DNA from: Acidobacteriales bacterium 59-55
GTDB lineage: Bacteria > Acidobacteriota > Terriglobia > Terriglobales > Acidobacteriaceae
Direction: 5' to 3'
DNA length: 64,000 bases
NCBI GenBank assembly: GCA_001897435.1
Contig: MKSV01000002.1
Span: forward strand, 1 to 64,000
The translations under genes and the position numbers were made by a program. The notes below the pieces were generated by a model. The model was given only the letters and a program-made list of their open reading frames with translations, was not told where the DNA came from and searched no databases. Position 1 is the stretch's first letter, and every line of letters begins with the position of its first letter. Shown piece after piece: positions 26,756 to 36,149 of the stretch.

Positions 26756-27730
26756 GTGCTGAACGCAGTTAAGTCTTTCCGTATTTTCGTCTTCGCCCTT
26801 ACCCTGGCGGCCCTCGGCTGCCACGCGCAACCGCCGGCGGAGGGCGGGAAGTTGTCTCCCGAGTTGGCGCGGCGAGTCGAGATTCTGATCCGGTCGAAGT
26901 CGAGCGTTCCCCCGGACTACCGCATCGAGGTCGGTCCCAGGACGAAGAGCGATGTTCCGGGATTCGATGCGATCAGCGTTACCTTTGCATCGGACGAGCA
27001 CACCAGCAAACCCATGACCTTTCTGCTCTCGCAGGACGGCAAGACGCTGGCACAGTTCAGCAAATTCGACATCAGCCAAGATCCGAAACAATTAATCAGC
27101 GACGCGGGGCGTCCGGCGCGGGGCGGGCCGTCAAGCGCACCGGTGCTGATCGTGGGATTCGACGATCTGGAGTGCCCGTTCTGCGCAAGGATGCATGCGC
27201 AACTCTTCCCCGCGCTGACCAACCGCTACAAGAACCAGGTCCGCATCGTTTATAAGGATTTTCCTCTGGGCCAGCATCCCTGGGCGATGCGCGCTGCGGT
27301 GGATGTGGAGTGTCTTGCCGCGCAGAGCGGAACGGGCTACTGGAACCTGGTGGACTACATTCACGCCCATGCGGCAGAGATGGGCGGGGCCGACCGCAAC
27401 GTCGCCAAGGCAAGCGAGACGCTCGATGCCCTGACCAAGGCTGAAGGCAAGCGCCAGAAGGTGGATGAAGACGCGCTCAACGCCTGCATCGCCAAGCAGG
27501 ACGAAACGGCGATACGGGCCTCGATGAAGCTGGGCGAGCAGTTGGGAGTCGATTCGACGCCGGCCCTGTTCATCAACGGCGAGAGAGTTGTCGGCGCGAT
27601 CCCGATGAAATATGTTTACGAGGCCATCGATAATGCTCTGATTGCCGCAGGCCAGACTCCGCCGCCACCGCCGCCGGAAGAACCAGCCGCGACAAACCCA
27701 ACCCCGCCGGCGACCAAGCCCGGCAACTAG
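26756..27730 (+). CDS. DsbA-family thiol oxidoreductase, predicted lipoprotein
   Basis: The 324-residue product has a lipoprotein signal (L-A-A-L-G-C22), a middle domain of about 90 residues, and a DsbA-like thioredoxin fold with active site C140-P-F-C143 in D-D-L-E-C-P-F-C-A-R-M, a helical insertion and the cis-proline segment S-T-P-A-L-F. A Pro-rich C-terminal tail follows. It should make or isomerise disulfides at the periplasmic face of a membrane. The start is GTG just after a GAGGG sequence. Downstream of lptD, whose product needs disulfides, and upstream of a foldase, it fits an envelope-assembly operon. Confidence 0.88.
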   Translation: MLNAVKSFRIFVFALTLAALGCHAQPPAEGGKLSPELARRVEILIRSKSSVPPDYRIEVGPRTKSDVPGFDAISVTFASDEHTSKPMTFLLSQDGKTLAQFSKFDISQDPKQLISDAGRPARGGPSSAPVLIVGFDDLECPFCARMHAQLFPALTNRYKNQVRIVYKDFPLGQHPWAMRAAVDVECLAAQSGTGYWNLVDYIHAHAAEMGGADRNVAKASETLDALTKAEGKRQKVDEDALNACIAKQDETAIRASMKLGEQLGVDSTPALFINGERVVGAIPMKYVYEAIDNALIAAGQTPPPPPPEEPAATNPTPPATKPGN

Positions 27731-27753
27731 CTTCCTCGCAGGAGAGTTCATAC

Positions 27754-28848
27754 GTGACGAAATTGCCGACCGATACCAATGTTCCTTTGCCTGGACGTTT
27801 GAGCCGTCAGGTTTCTCTTCCGGTTATTCTGCTGATGACCGCCGCGCTGATCCCAATGGCCGGCTGCAAGCATGAGCACAAGGCCAACGTGCTGGCGACG
27901 GTCAACGGCCACGCCATCATGCAGGCGGACGTCGACAAGGCGTACACCGCGCAGCTCGGCGAGCAGCAGCAGCCGCTCTCGAAGGACCAGACAGACGCGC
28001 TGCGGCTGAACGTGCTGCGCGCCCTGATCGACGAGGAGATCGTGCAGCAGCGGGCAGCCAAGCTGAACCTGACGGCGACCAACGAAGAGGTCGACGCGAA
28101 GCTGGCGGAGATGAAAGCTCCCTACACGGAAGACCAGTTCAACCAGCGGCTCAAGGCCAGCAATCACACGCTGGACGAGCTGAAGCACGACATCCGCCTG
28201 AGCCTGACACAGAACAAGCTGCTGAACAAGGAGATCAACTCGAAGATCACGGTGACGGACGCGGACGTCGCCAGCTACTACAACCAGCACAAGTCCGAGT
28301 ACCACTTCATCCAGACCGCGTACCACCTCGCGCAGATCATGGTGACCGGCATACCCTCGGCGCAGGCGAATAACCTGCAGAACAGCAAGTCGACCACCGA
28401 CATCGAGGCCAAAAAGAAGATTCAGGCGCTCAAGAATCGGCTGGACAGCGGCGAAGACTTCGGCACGCTGGCCATGAACTTCTCCGAACAGCCTGACGCA
28501 GCCACCAGCGGCGGCGACATGGGCTTCGTCACCGCGGAGCAGATGAAGGGCGACCCGATGATTTATGCGGCGATCATGAAACTGAAGCCCGGGCAGACGA
28601 CGGATATTCTTCCCCTGCCGGACGGGCAGACCAAGAAGACCGTAGGCTATGCCATCTACAAGCTGATCTCGATTGAGCCGGCGGGCCAGCGCGAGTTGAA
28701 AGACCCCCGCGTGCAGCAGGCGATTCGGCAACAACTTCACGACGGACGGTCGCAGTTGCTCAAGAGCGCCTACTTCGAGATGCTGCGTGATCAGGCGAAG
28801 GTCGAAAACTACTTCGCGGAACAGATCTTCAAGAACGACGCTCGCTAG
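27754..28848 (+). CDS. PpiC/SurA-like peptidyl-prolyl isomerase, predicted lipoprotein
   Basis: The 364-residue protein carries a lipobox P-M-A-G-C38, an N-terminal SurA-like helical domain (V-N-G-H-A-I-M-Q-A-D-V-D and L-R-A-L-I-D-E-E-I-V-Q) and a central parvulin domain (A-Q-I-M-V, S-G-E-D-F-G-T-L-A, S-G-G-D-M-G-F-V, L-K-P-G-Q-T-T-D). It probably acts as a periplasmic chaperone/foldase for secreted or outer-membrane proteins. The GTG start at 27754 has an AGGAGAG site. It begins 23 bp after the DsbA-like gene and completes an lptD-dsbA-foldase run; E. coli also pairs surA with lptD. Confidence 0.88.
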   Translation: MTKLPTDTNVPLPGRLSRQVSLPVILLMTAALIPMAGCKHEHKANVLATVNGHAIMQADVDKAYTAQLGEQQQPLSKDQTDALRLNVLRALIDEEIVQQRAAKLNLTATNEEVDAKLAEMKAPYTEDQFNQRLKASNHTLDELKHDIRLSLTQNKLLNKEINSKITVTDADVASYYNQHKSEYHFIQTAYHLAQIMVTGIPSAQANNLQNSKSTTDIEAKKKIQALKNRLDSGEDFGTLAMNFSEQPDAATSGGDMGFVTAEQMKGDPMIYAAIMKLKPGQTTDILPLPDGQTKKTVGYAIYKLISIEPAGQRELKDPRVQQAIRQQLHDGRSQLLKSAYFEMLRDQAKVENYFAEQIFKNDAR

Positions 28849-28893
28849 CAAACGCCTCTCATCCGACAACGCCCTCTTCTTCCCGTCGCAGCT

Positions 28894-28940
28894 GCACGTC
28901 ATCTCGACCGGAGCGAAGCGCAGTGGAGAGACCCCTGTAT
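28894..28940. repeat. Repeat family A, copy 2 (short form)
   Basis: A copy of the dispersed unit with GTCATCTCGACCGGAGCGAA followed by GCGCAGTGGAGAGACCCCTG, in the 152-bp gap between the foldase and oxidoreductase genes. It is the cleanest single, unpaired copy in the window. Confidence 0.8.
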
Positions 28941-29000
28941 TCGCTTCCGCTGAAACCGGCAATCCCTCTACCGTCGGCGAAATTGCTCTAAACTTCCAAC

Positions 29001-30002
29001 ATGACCCAGTCTCCAGTTCGGTTTGCCATCCTCGGTTTTGGACTCCACGCGGTGCGGCGTCTGCTGCCCGCCTTTCTGCAATGTGACGATGCGGCGCTGG
29101 TGGGCCTGTGGCGGCGCGATCAGGCCGCTGCTGCGAAGAACTGCGCCGAGCACAACATCGCCCACTGCTTCGCCACCCGGGAGGAGCTGTGCGCTTCGCC
29201 CGAGGTCGACGTGGTCTTCATCACATCGCCGGACGCGATGCACCGGGATGACGTTCTGCTCGCCCTGCGGCATGGCAAGGCGGTGCTGTGCGAGAAACCG
29301 CTCTCGATGAACACCGCCGAAGCCCAAGAGATGTCGGCAGCCGCGAAGGCCGCGGGGCTGCTGTTTGGCGTGGGGCAGAACTTCCGCTTCAATCACAGCC
29401 TGGAGTGGATGCGGGAGCAAGTGGCCGCGGGCCGCATCGGGCGGCCGCAGATCGCCCATGCGCAGTATGCGTATCCAGCCGGAAAGGCCCCGCGCAAGTG
29501 GATCGCCGATCCGACACTGGCCTGCGGCGGACCCATCGCCGATGTCGGCGTCCATTGCATCGACTCCCTGCGCTATGTGCTGGGCGAGGATGTGGTGAGC
29601 ATCAGCACGCTGGCGCGCAAGGATCCCTCATCGGACAAGGTGGAGGCGGTGGCATCGCTGCAACTGGAGATGACGGGCGGCGTCTATGCCAATGTGACGG
29701 CGAGCGCGCGGGCGCCCTATCGCACCCTGGTGGAGATCACTGGAAGCGAGGGCGCGCTGGTCGCCGAGAACGCGCTAACGGTCGACCGTCCGGTGCAGGT
29801 GGAGTTGCGGCAAGCCGGCGAGCTGGTGGATACAGTCACGGTCGAAAACGGCGATGGCTACACGCGGATGCTGAACAGCTTTGCCGGGGCGTTTCGCGGA
29901 GCGGGAACCTTCTCCGCCTCGGGCGAAGACGGCGTGAAGAATATGCGCGCGCTCGACGCGGCATATCGAAGCTGGCAGACCGGCCTGCGCGAGGCGCTTT
30001 AG
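29001..30002 (+). CDS. Gfo/Idh/MocA-family oxidoreductase
   Basis: The 333-residue enzyme has an N-terminal Rossmann domain (F-A-I-L-G-F-G-L-H-A-V-R), the family motif C-E-K-P-L-S-M-N, and a C-terminal substrate domain with G-G-P-I-A-D-V-G-V-H-C-I-D containing the catalytic Asp/His. Family members oxidise or reduce sugars and cyclitols with NAD(P). The substrate is not predictable. The dinucleotide glycine motif is atypical (G-F-G-L-H rather than G-x-G-x-x-G). The gene stands alone between repeat elements. Confidence 0.88.
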   Translation: MTQSPVRFAILGFGLHAVRRLLPAFLQCDDAALVGLWRRDQAAAAKNCAEHNIAHCFATREELCASPEVDVVFITSPDAMHRDDVLLALRHGKAVLCEKPLSMNTAEAQEMSAAAKAAGLLFGVGQNFRFNHSLEWMREQVAAGRIGRPQIAHAQYAYPAGKAPRKWIADPTLACGGPIADVGVHCIDSLRYVLGEDVVSISTLARKDPSSDKVEAVASLQLEMTGGVYANVTASARAPYRTLVEITGSEGALVAENALTVDRPVQVELRQAGELVDTVTVENGDGYTRMLNSFAGAFRGAGTFSASGEDGVKNMRALDAAYRSWQTGLREAL

Positions 30003-30150
30003 GGAACCTCTGATTTAGTCAGGCTTTGTTAAGGGCACGGCTTCAGAGCCTGTCCTGAGCGAAGTCGAAGGTGCCCGTAAGCGACTTGCCAGCAACACGG
30101 CTTCAGCAGCTAAGGGCATATTCGGAGACTTAAATCAGATCTTCCCTAGC
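30003..30150. repeat. Repeat family C, intact copy
   Basis: A roughly 148-bp element with imperfect terminal inverted repeats, GGGAACCTCTGATTTAGTC at the left and GACTTAAATCAGATCTTCCC at the right, and two internal ACGGCTTCAG-type segments. A related element at 40294-40515 is interrupted. It starts at the stop codon of the oxidoreductase gene and reaches the 3' end of the convergent Yip1 gene. Confidence 0.65.
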
Positions 30151-30889
30151 TGAAGACCCCTGCCATGGCGGCGCTGACGACGAGGATGATGACCCACCAG
30201 CCCACCACCACCGCGGCGGCCTTGCCGCGGCTTACCTTGGCGATGATCGCCGTGCCGATAACGAGCAGCACCAGCGACCACAGCCCAATCACGTCGAAGA
30301 AGCTGAGAGCGCTCTTGAGCCATGGCGAGGCGTCGGGAAGGTAGTAGGCAAGGTTGGTCCCCACGGGGTTTTTGAGGTCGAACGCTTCGGCATTGCCGCC
30401 GATGAACAGCGTCAGTATCGTCAGCAGGCCGATGAGCAGCTTCGGCAGCGAACAGTACATCCACAGGCAGAACATCTCGCCGAAGGTCGTCGCGGCTCCC
30501 AGAACGAAGTTGAAGGTAGCCCACAGCCCAAGCGCTGCAATCGCCGAAAACAGAAGAACCAGCAGCGGGAAACAGTAGGACGTATACCGGTACCCGACTG
30601 CCATGCCGTGAACGCGGGCCGCCCGCTGCTCCGGCGTCAGGCTCGCGAGCGAGTCAGTCTGCTTGGGGCTGGCCTGAATCTGGTTCTCCACCACGCGCTC
30701 GAACCCCGTCTGATGGTCGATGGAGAGCGTGACGCAGAGCGAAACGATCACCGTCAATAGAAATGGGAGCCACCAACTCCGGTTGCGCAGGATATCCGTG
30801 AAGGTCTTCGACGGAGCGACAAAGGTATCGACAACGCGCTCCACCTGGCTCAATCCAGCTCCGTTCGCCACAACGGCCTCATCACCCAT
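30146..30889 (-). CDS. Yip1-domain membrane protein
   Basis: The 247-residue inner-membrane protein has a cytoplasmic N-terminus with R-V-V-D-T-F-V-A-P-S-K-T-F-T-D-I, the usual Yip1-domain opening, and about five hydrophobic helices (for example W-L-P-F-L-L-T-V-I-V and L-L-I-G-L-L-T-I-L-T). Function of bacterial Yip1 proteins is unknown. A GAGGAGAGG site precedes the ATG. The repeat element downstream overlaps its last codons. Confidence 0.8.
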   Translation of the reverse strand: MGDEAVVANGAGLSQVERVVDTFVAPSKTFTDILRNRSWWLPFLLTVIVSLCVTLSIDHQTGFERVVENQIQASPKQTDSLASLTPEQRAARVHGMAVGYRYTSYCFPLLVLLFSAIAALGLWATFNFVLGAATTFGEMFCLWMYCSLPKLLIGLLTILTLFIGGNAEAFDLKNPVGTNLAYYLPDASPWLKSALSFFDVIGLWSLVLLVIGTAIIAKVSRGKAAAVVVGWWVIILVVSAAMAGVFS

Positions 30890-31003
30890 GATGCCTCTCC
30901 TCTGGAGAGCCGCCGCAACTCAGCGCGGCCGCGTCCCCGTTTAATGTCGTTGCCGGATTGTAGCCGACCCAGGCGGGGCCTAACAGTAAATTTGAGAAAA
31001 ATC

Positions 31004-31522
31004 CTACTCCACCACCGCCAGCACGTCACCGGATGCGACCGTATCCCCCGCCTTGACGGCCACCCGAACCACCTTGCCTGCCTTGGGAGACCTCAGCTCG
31101 TTCTGCATCTTCATCGCCTCAATGACGACGATCCCCTGCTGCTCGGCCACCTCATCGCCCGCGGCGACCAGCAGCCGCACCACGCGTCCCGGCATGGGCG
31201 CTTTGACCGGGCGCGGTCCGGCAGTACCCGCGCCCGTCCCGCGCCGCCCTTGCAACGACCGCGGGTCGTTCCGCTCGAACGCAAAACGCCGGCCGCCAAT
31301 CAGCACCGCATCGCCGTCGAGAATGCAGCGGTACTGCCTCCCCTCCACGATCAGGGACAGCACTCCCGGCTCGAGCATCCGCGCATCAACGGAGATTGCG
31401 CGGCCATCGACAACGCACTCCATTGGGCCATTCAGCACTCCCGGACTATCCGGACCGTCGGCGAGCGAAGACGGCAGCTCTACGCGCCGCTTGCTGCCGT
31501 CGATATCGAGCCAGACTGTCAC
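31004..31522 (-). CDS. Biotin carboxyl carrier subunit of an acyl-CoA carboxylase
   Basis: The 172-residue product ends in a biotinyl domain with the biotinylated lysine in V-I-E-A-M-K-M-Q-N-E-L, preceded by P-M-P-G-R-V-V-R-L-L-V and followed by G-D-V-L-A-V-V-E. It presents biotin to the carboxylase and transferase subunits. The GTG start overlaps the stop of the upstream biotin carboxylase gene by four bases (GTGA), indicating translational coupling; a longer frame to 31558 lies inside that gene. The N-terminal 90 residues resemble the linker of propionyl/methylcrotonyl-type alpha subunits, as though one alpha polypeptide were split in two. No carboxyltransferase gene is nearby. Confidence 0.85.
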   Translation of the reverse strand: MTVWLDIDGSKRRVELPSSLADGPDSPGVLNGPMECVVDGRAISVDARMLEPGVLSLIVEGRQYRCILDGDAVLIGGRRFAFERNDPRSLQGRRGTGAGTAGPRPVKAPMPGRVVRLLVAAGDEVAEQQGIVVIEAMKMQNELRSPKAGKVVRVAVKAGDTVASGDVLAVVE

Positions 31523-33024
31523 GAGCGCACTCCCTCCTGCCGCCCGGCAGCGCCCCACTTACTTTCGCGCACAGGCTCGACGATCGGCGCTTTCTCCGCG
31601 ACCGAAGCGGCAAACAGTGCCGCAGCCACGGCCGCTGCATCCTCCGGCACCGCGGCCTCTACTGCGGCGGCTTCGCGATCGAGCAACCGCTCCAGGTAGC
31701 CGGTATCGATCCTTGCGGCGCGAAAGTCTTCATCCATCAGAATTCTGTGGAACAGGCCGATGTTCGTCTTGATGCCGCCAATCGCATACTCATCGAGCGC
31801 GCGCAGCATGCGGTCGATGGCCATCTCCCGCGTCGGGGCAAAGGCCACCAGCTTCGAGAGCATGGGGTCGTAATCGAGCGGCACCACCCAGCCCTCGTAC
31901 ACGGCGCAGTCCTCGCGAAGGCCCGGGCCAGCGGGCTGCACCAGCCGCGTGATGAGGCCCGGCGAGGGAAAGAAATTGTTCTCCGGATCCTCCGCATAGA
32001 TTCTGCACTCCAACGCGTGGCCGCGCAGCCGTATCTCCTCCTGCTTCAGGCCCAGCGGCTCGCCCATCGCAATCCGCAGCTGCATGTGGACGAGATCGAG
32101 CCCGGTGACCATCTCGGTCACCGGATGCTCCACCTGTAGGCGTGTATTCATCTCGAGAAAATAAAAGTTCTCCTCGGCGTCGACCAGAAACTCCACCGTG
32201 CCTGCATTGACGTATGCGGCGGAGAGCGCAAGCCGCACCGCCGCCTCTCCCATCCGGCGGCGCAGCGAATCGCTGACGACAGCCGACGGCGCCTCTTCTA
32301 TCACCTTCTGGTGCCGCCGCTGTACCGAGCACTCACGCTCACCCAGGTAGAGACAGCCGCCATACTCATCCGCCATCAACTGTATCTCGATGTGCCGAGG
32401 CCGCTCGATCAGCTTCTCCAGGTACAGCTCCCCTGATCCAAAGCTGCGCAGAGCCTCGCTGCCCGCCGCCGCGTACGCCGACGCCAGCTCCTCCGGCGAC
32501 ACGACCGCCCGCATCCCCTTGCCGCCGCCGCCCGCCGCCGCCTTCAGCATGACGGGATAGCCAATCTCCGACGCTACGCGCAGCGCCTCCTCCACAGAGC
32601 CCAGCCCGGTGACACTGCCCGGCACCCTGGGCATGGCCGCGGCGTCCGCCGCCTGACGCGCCCGCGTCTTCGATCCCAGCATCCGCATGGCGCTCGCGGG
32701 CGGACCGATAAAGATGACGCTGGCAGCTACGCAGGCCTCGGCGAAGTCCGCATTCTCGGATAAGAATCCGTAGCCGGGATGAATCGCGTCGGCCCCGGTA
32801 CGGCGTGCAATTTCGAGGATCAGGTCGCCGCGCAGGTAACTCTCCGTAGCCGGTGCCGGGCCCAGGCGATAGGCCTCGTCAGCATGAAGCACATGCAGCG
32901 CGGCGCGGTCGGAATCGGAGTAGACCGCCACCGTCCGCAAGCCCATCTCATGGCAGGCGCGAATCACCCGCAACGCGATCTCACCGCGATTGGCAATCAG
33001 AACTTTGTGTATGGCTCGTCGCAA
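31519..33024 (-). CDS. accC: Biotin carboxylase subunit of acetyl-/propionyl-CoA carboxylase
   Basis: The 501-residue ATP-grasp enzyme carboxylates biotin on the carrier protein. It begins K-V-L-I-A-N-R-G-E-I-A-L-R-V, carries the glycine-rich loop A-A-A-G-G-G-G-K-G-M-R, E-R-E-C-S-V-Q-R-R-H-Q-K, and the catalytic region F-L-E-M-N-T-R-L-Q-V-E-H-P-V-T-E. A C-terminal extension of about 40 residues beyond the core is Ala-rich. It is coupled to the carrier gene by a four-base overlap. The symbol follows family usage; whether the complex uses acetyl-, propionyl- or methylcrotonyl-CoA depends on a transferase not present here. Confidence 0.9.
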   Translation of the reverse strand: MRRAIHKVLIANRGEIALRVIRACHEMGLRTVAVYSDSDRAALHVLHADEAYRLGPAPATESYLRGDLILEIARRTGADAIHPGYGFLSENADFAEACVAASVIFIGPPASAMRMLGSKTRARQAADAAAMPRVPGSVTGLGSVEEALRVASEIGYPVMLKAAAGGGGKGMRAVVSPEELASAYAAAGSEALRSFGSGELYLEKLIERPRHIEIQLMADEYGGCLYLGERECSVQRRHQKVIEEAPSAVVSDSLRRRMGEAAVRLALSAAYVNAGTVEFLVDAEENFYFLEMNTRLQVEHPVTEMVTGLDLVHMQLRIAMGEPLGLKQEEIRLRGHALECRIYAEDPENNFFPSPGLITRLVQPAGPGLREDCAVYEGWVVPLDYDPMLSKLVAFAPTREMAIDRMLRALDEYAIGGIKTNIGLFHRILMDEDFRAARIDTGYLERLLDREAAAVEAAVPEDAAAVAAALFAASVAEKAPIVEPVRESKWGAAGRQEGVRS

Positions 33025-33081
33025 GCGGCAATTTTATCTCAGCAAGCCCGGTTGCGGCTCGCTCACTGTTTCATCCAGAAG

Positions 33082-33111
33082 AAAAGCCTCTCCGCTTTCG
33101 GAGAGGCTTTT
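33082..33111 (-). terminator. Rho-independent terminator downstream of the TPR lipoprotein
   Basis: A perfect 13-bp stem (AAAAGCCTCTCCG with its complement) and 4-nt loop, with A/T runs at both ends, so it could work in either direction. On the minus strand it ends the lipoprotein gene transcript before the accC promoter region. Confidence 0.85.
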
Positions 33112-33136
33112 CTTTGTCCCAAAGACAGGAGAGCGG

Positions 33137-33958
33137 CTACTTCATGGTTACGCCACCCTGTGTCGCCTTTTCCTTCTTCTTCTCGTTGATCTTGCGCGCG
33201 CCCATTGCCTTGTTGTTCCAGTCGTCGGCTTGAGCCAGATCAGCCTTGCGTGCCGCGTCGTCGCCGCACTCCATGTCGGCCTTGCGACGATAGGTGAGGT
33301 TGAGATACGTCATCGCCTCGTCGTAGGTCGGGTTGAGTTCCACGGCCTTGCTCAAATATTGCAGACCCTCCGCGACAAGGTCCGTATTCTGGTCCACGAG
33401 CTTCTGGCAGGCACCTTTGGTCTTTTTGACGTTGCCGTTGCCATCGTCGGTCAAGCCGTCCGCCGCCAGAATTGCGACCGCATTCTTGTAGGACAGCATC
33501 CAGTCCACCACGCCGACCGTGTAGTATGCCTCGGCGTCGTTTGGAGCGAGCGCGATGACTTTCTTCTCGTACTCCTTGGCTATATCGAAGTGCTTGATGT
33601 TACGGCTGATCGATGCAACCTGCTTCAGCGCTGTCAGGTCGTTAGGATCCTTCGCGAGAACCGCGTTGAAGCCATCGAGGGCCTTCTGCGCGATGGCGAG
33701 GTTCTCCGGCGTATCGAGGTTCGGCACAACCTGGTAGGAGTAGGCCGTCGCGAGATACAGCTTGGCATCTTCATAGTTCGGGTCGAGCGCGATCGAATTC
33801 TGGAAGTGGTTAACTGCTTCCTCGTACTGCGCGTTCTTAAAGGCCTGTACACCCTTGGTGAGCTGGTCGCGTGCCTTCAGGCGGTTGCATCCAGTTACAG
33901 AACCAAGCAGCAGCGCCAGCACAGCTGCAGTAACCGGAATCCGTGCGGTTAATTTCAT
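33137..33958 (-). CDS. TPR-repeat lipoprotein
   Basis: The 273-residue product starts M-K-L-T-A-R-I-P with AAGGAGA upstream and has a lipobox G-S-V-T-G-C. Tetratricopeptide repeats follow (A-R-D-Q-L-T-K-G-V-Q-A-F-K-N-A-Q-Y-E-E-A and F-Q-N-S-I-A-L-D-P-N-Y-E-D-A), with a Lys-rich C-terminus. The architecture resembles outer-membrane TPR lipoproteins such as the BamD type, but a specific assignment is not justified. It is the last gene of a run containing TonB, ExbB and two ExbD proteins on the same strand. Confidence 0.85.
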   Translation of the reverse strand: MKLTARIPVTAAVLALLLGSVTGCNRLKARDQLTKGVQAFKNAQYEEAVNHFQNSIALDPNYEDAKLYLATAYSYQVVPNLDTPENLAIAQKALDGFNAVLAKDPNDLTALKQVASISRNIKHFDIAKEYEKKVIALAPNDAEAYYTVGVVDWMLSYKNAVAILAADGLTDDGNGNVKKTKGACQKLVDQNTDLVAEGLQYLSKAVELNPTYDEAMTYLNLTYRRKADMECGDDAARKADLAQADDWNNKAMGARKINEKKKEKATQGGVTMK

Positions 33959-34174
33959 GGGGTGTATCGTCTCCTTACAGAATAGGCGCGTTGATCTCTG
34001 GGACAAAAAATTGGTGAATCGAGTCTTTCAGCTTGCCCGCTTGATTGTAATGGTATACGCCCCAGCGTGACTAGAGGACGCATCCTTATGCTTACTAAAT
34101 AGATTTTTGTAGTACAAGCAATGGGCGGTAGCCGGATAGCCACCGCCCCTGCCTCAGATTTCTCAGCATTGCAC

Positions 34175-34612
34175 TCACTGGCCCGCTTCAATCCTGGGTG
34201 TAATCAGGCCGATATTGTCAACGCCTGCCTGATGGCCAAAGTCGATGACCTCGGCGACTTTGGAGTAGTCAAGGTCTTTGTCGCCCTTGACGAACATGAC
34301 CTTCTCCGACCGCGTCGCAAAGATCTCGGCCAGCTTCGGCTCGATCTCCGTCTTGTTGAAGGCGGTTTCGTTGATTTTGTACGACGGCGCGCCTGCACCG
34401 TTCGACAGGACCTGAACGACGATGGTGCGATCATTCGGCTGGTCCTGCGTCTTGGTCTTGGGCGGCTGCGGAACCAGTGTCTCCAGGCCCTTGGGCACAA
34501 CCGGAACAATAACCATGAAGATGATCAGAAGTACCAGAAGAACGTCAATCAACGGCGTGACGTTCATCTCGGACATCGATCCGCCTGCATTCCCGCCGCC
34601 ACTCATTCCCAT
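34175..34612 (-). CDS. ExbD/TolR-family biopolymer transport protein (distal copy)
   Basis: The 145-residue protein has a short Gly-rich cytoplasmic start, one transmembrane helix containing the proton-carrying aspartate in N-V-T-P-L-I-D-V-L-L-V-L, and a periplasmic C-terminal domain. With ExbB it converts proton motive force to TonB energisation. An AAAAAGGAGA site precedes the ATG. It is the second of two unequal exbD genes in tandem and is less than 45% identical to the first by eye; doubled ExbD subunits are known from several phyla. Confidence 0.9.
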   Translation of the reverse strand: MGMSGGGNAGGSMSEMNVTPLIDVLLVLLIIFMVIVPVVPKGLETLVPQPPKTKTQDQPNDRTIVVQVLSNGAGAPSYKINETAFNKTEIEPKLAEIFATRSEKVMFVKGDKDLDYSKVAEVIDFGHQAGVDNIGLITPRIEAGQ

Positions 34613-34692
34613 AACAAATCTCCTTTTTCCACTGCGGCTGCACTTGTGCTCTCGTGTGCGCCATCCTGCATAAATCTGATCTCAGCCAGGCC

Positions 34693-35139
<447 letters not shown>

Positions 35140-35289
35140 AAAGTCGGCTCCGTCCGGTTTGTCCGGTTTTACTGCTCCTGCGGTCGCTCTTGCCCCCTGA
35201 ATGCCGTTCGCTGGCGGCATTCAGGGGACCTTGGCTGATGCGTGATTCTCGCAGGGTCCTGCTTTTTGCGTCTTGTCTTGCGGTTGCGG

Positions 35290-36030
35290 CTACCGGTGGC
35301 TCTGCTTGATGAAGTAGTCGACCAGCTCGCTGGAGCTGTTGTCCATCTCGACGTCGAACGACTCAACCTTGCCGGTGAAGTAGTTGAACGTCATGACGGC
35401 GGGGATAGCGACGAGCAGACCCATGGCGGTGGTGACCAGGGCTTCCGAGATACCGCCGGCGACTGCGCCGATGCCGGAGGTCTTCTGGGTAGCAATCTGC
35501 TGGAAGGCGTTAAGGATACCGACAACGGTTCCGAACAGTCCGATAAAGGGGGCCGTCGATCCGATGGTGGCCAGACCTCCCAGGCCACGCTTCAGCTTGG
35601 CATGAACGATTGCCTCGGCGCGCTCGAGGGCGCGCTTGGAACTCTCGACCTGCTGCTCGGTGATGCTGCCGCCGGAACCGAAGCTGCGGAACTCCTGCAG
35701 ACCGGCGGTGACGACCTCTGCCAAGTGCGACTTCTTGGAGCGATCTGCAACCTTGATCGCCTCATCGAGACGGCCATCCTTCAACGCGCCGGCAACCTTG
35801 GGTGCGAACTCACGCGACTGCTTGCGGGCGGCGGAGAAGTAAAGAGCACGGTCGATGATGACGGCCAGCGACCAGATCGACATGATGAAAAGGACGATAA
35901 CCACGCAGCGAGCCAGCCAGCCCATATTGTGCCAGAGACCCAGTACGCTGAAGCTGACTTGGGCTTCCTGGAAAAACAGGCCGAGCGAGGTCGGGACGTG
36001 AGCGAAATTTGCGAGATGAGCGAGAATCAC
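35290..36030 (-). CDS. exbB: MotA/TolQ/ExbB proton-channel family protein
   Basis: The 246-residue inner-membrane protein has three hydrophobic segments and the conserved G-L-G-G-L-A-T-I-G-S-T-A-P-F-I-G-L-F-G-T region of ExbB/TolQ, with the threonines lining the proton channel, followed by G-I-S-E-A-L-V-T-T-A-M-G-L. The start is GTG with an AGGAGG site 10 nt upstream. Located between tonB and two exbD genes, it is the ExbB of this energy-transducing system; a TolQ role cannot be excluded because no tolA/tolB lies nearby. Confidence 0.9.
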   Translation of the reverse strand: MILAHLANFAHVPTSLGLFFQEAQVSFSVLGLWHNMGWLARCVVIVLFIMSIWSLAVIIDRALYFSAARKQSREFAPKVAGALKDGRLDEAIKVADRSKKSHLAEVVTAGLQEFRSFGSGGSITEQQVESSKRALERAEAIVHAKLKRGLGGLATIGSTAPFIGLFGTVVGILNAFQQIATQKTSGIGAVAGGISEALVTTAMGLLVAIPAVMTFNYFTGKVESFDVEMDNSSSELVDYFIKQSHR

Positions 36031-36149
36031 TTGGATATTTCCTCCTGGTAGAAATCTATTCTTTTGAAGCTTGACCCGTGAATCCCCCGAACGTGCGATA
36101 CATCTTCAGGCGACCACGGATAGACGTTTCCGATTCCGTAAAGTCCTTG

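Noticed and set aside
27748-28962. A 404-codon open frame antisense to the PpiC foldase
   Set aside because: Shadow frame with Leu/Val/Arg bias, overlapping a true gene with lipobox and parvulin motifs.
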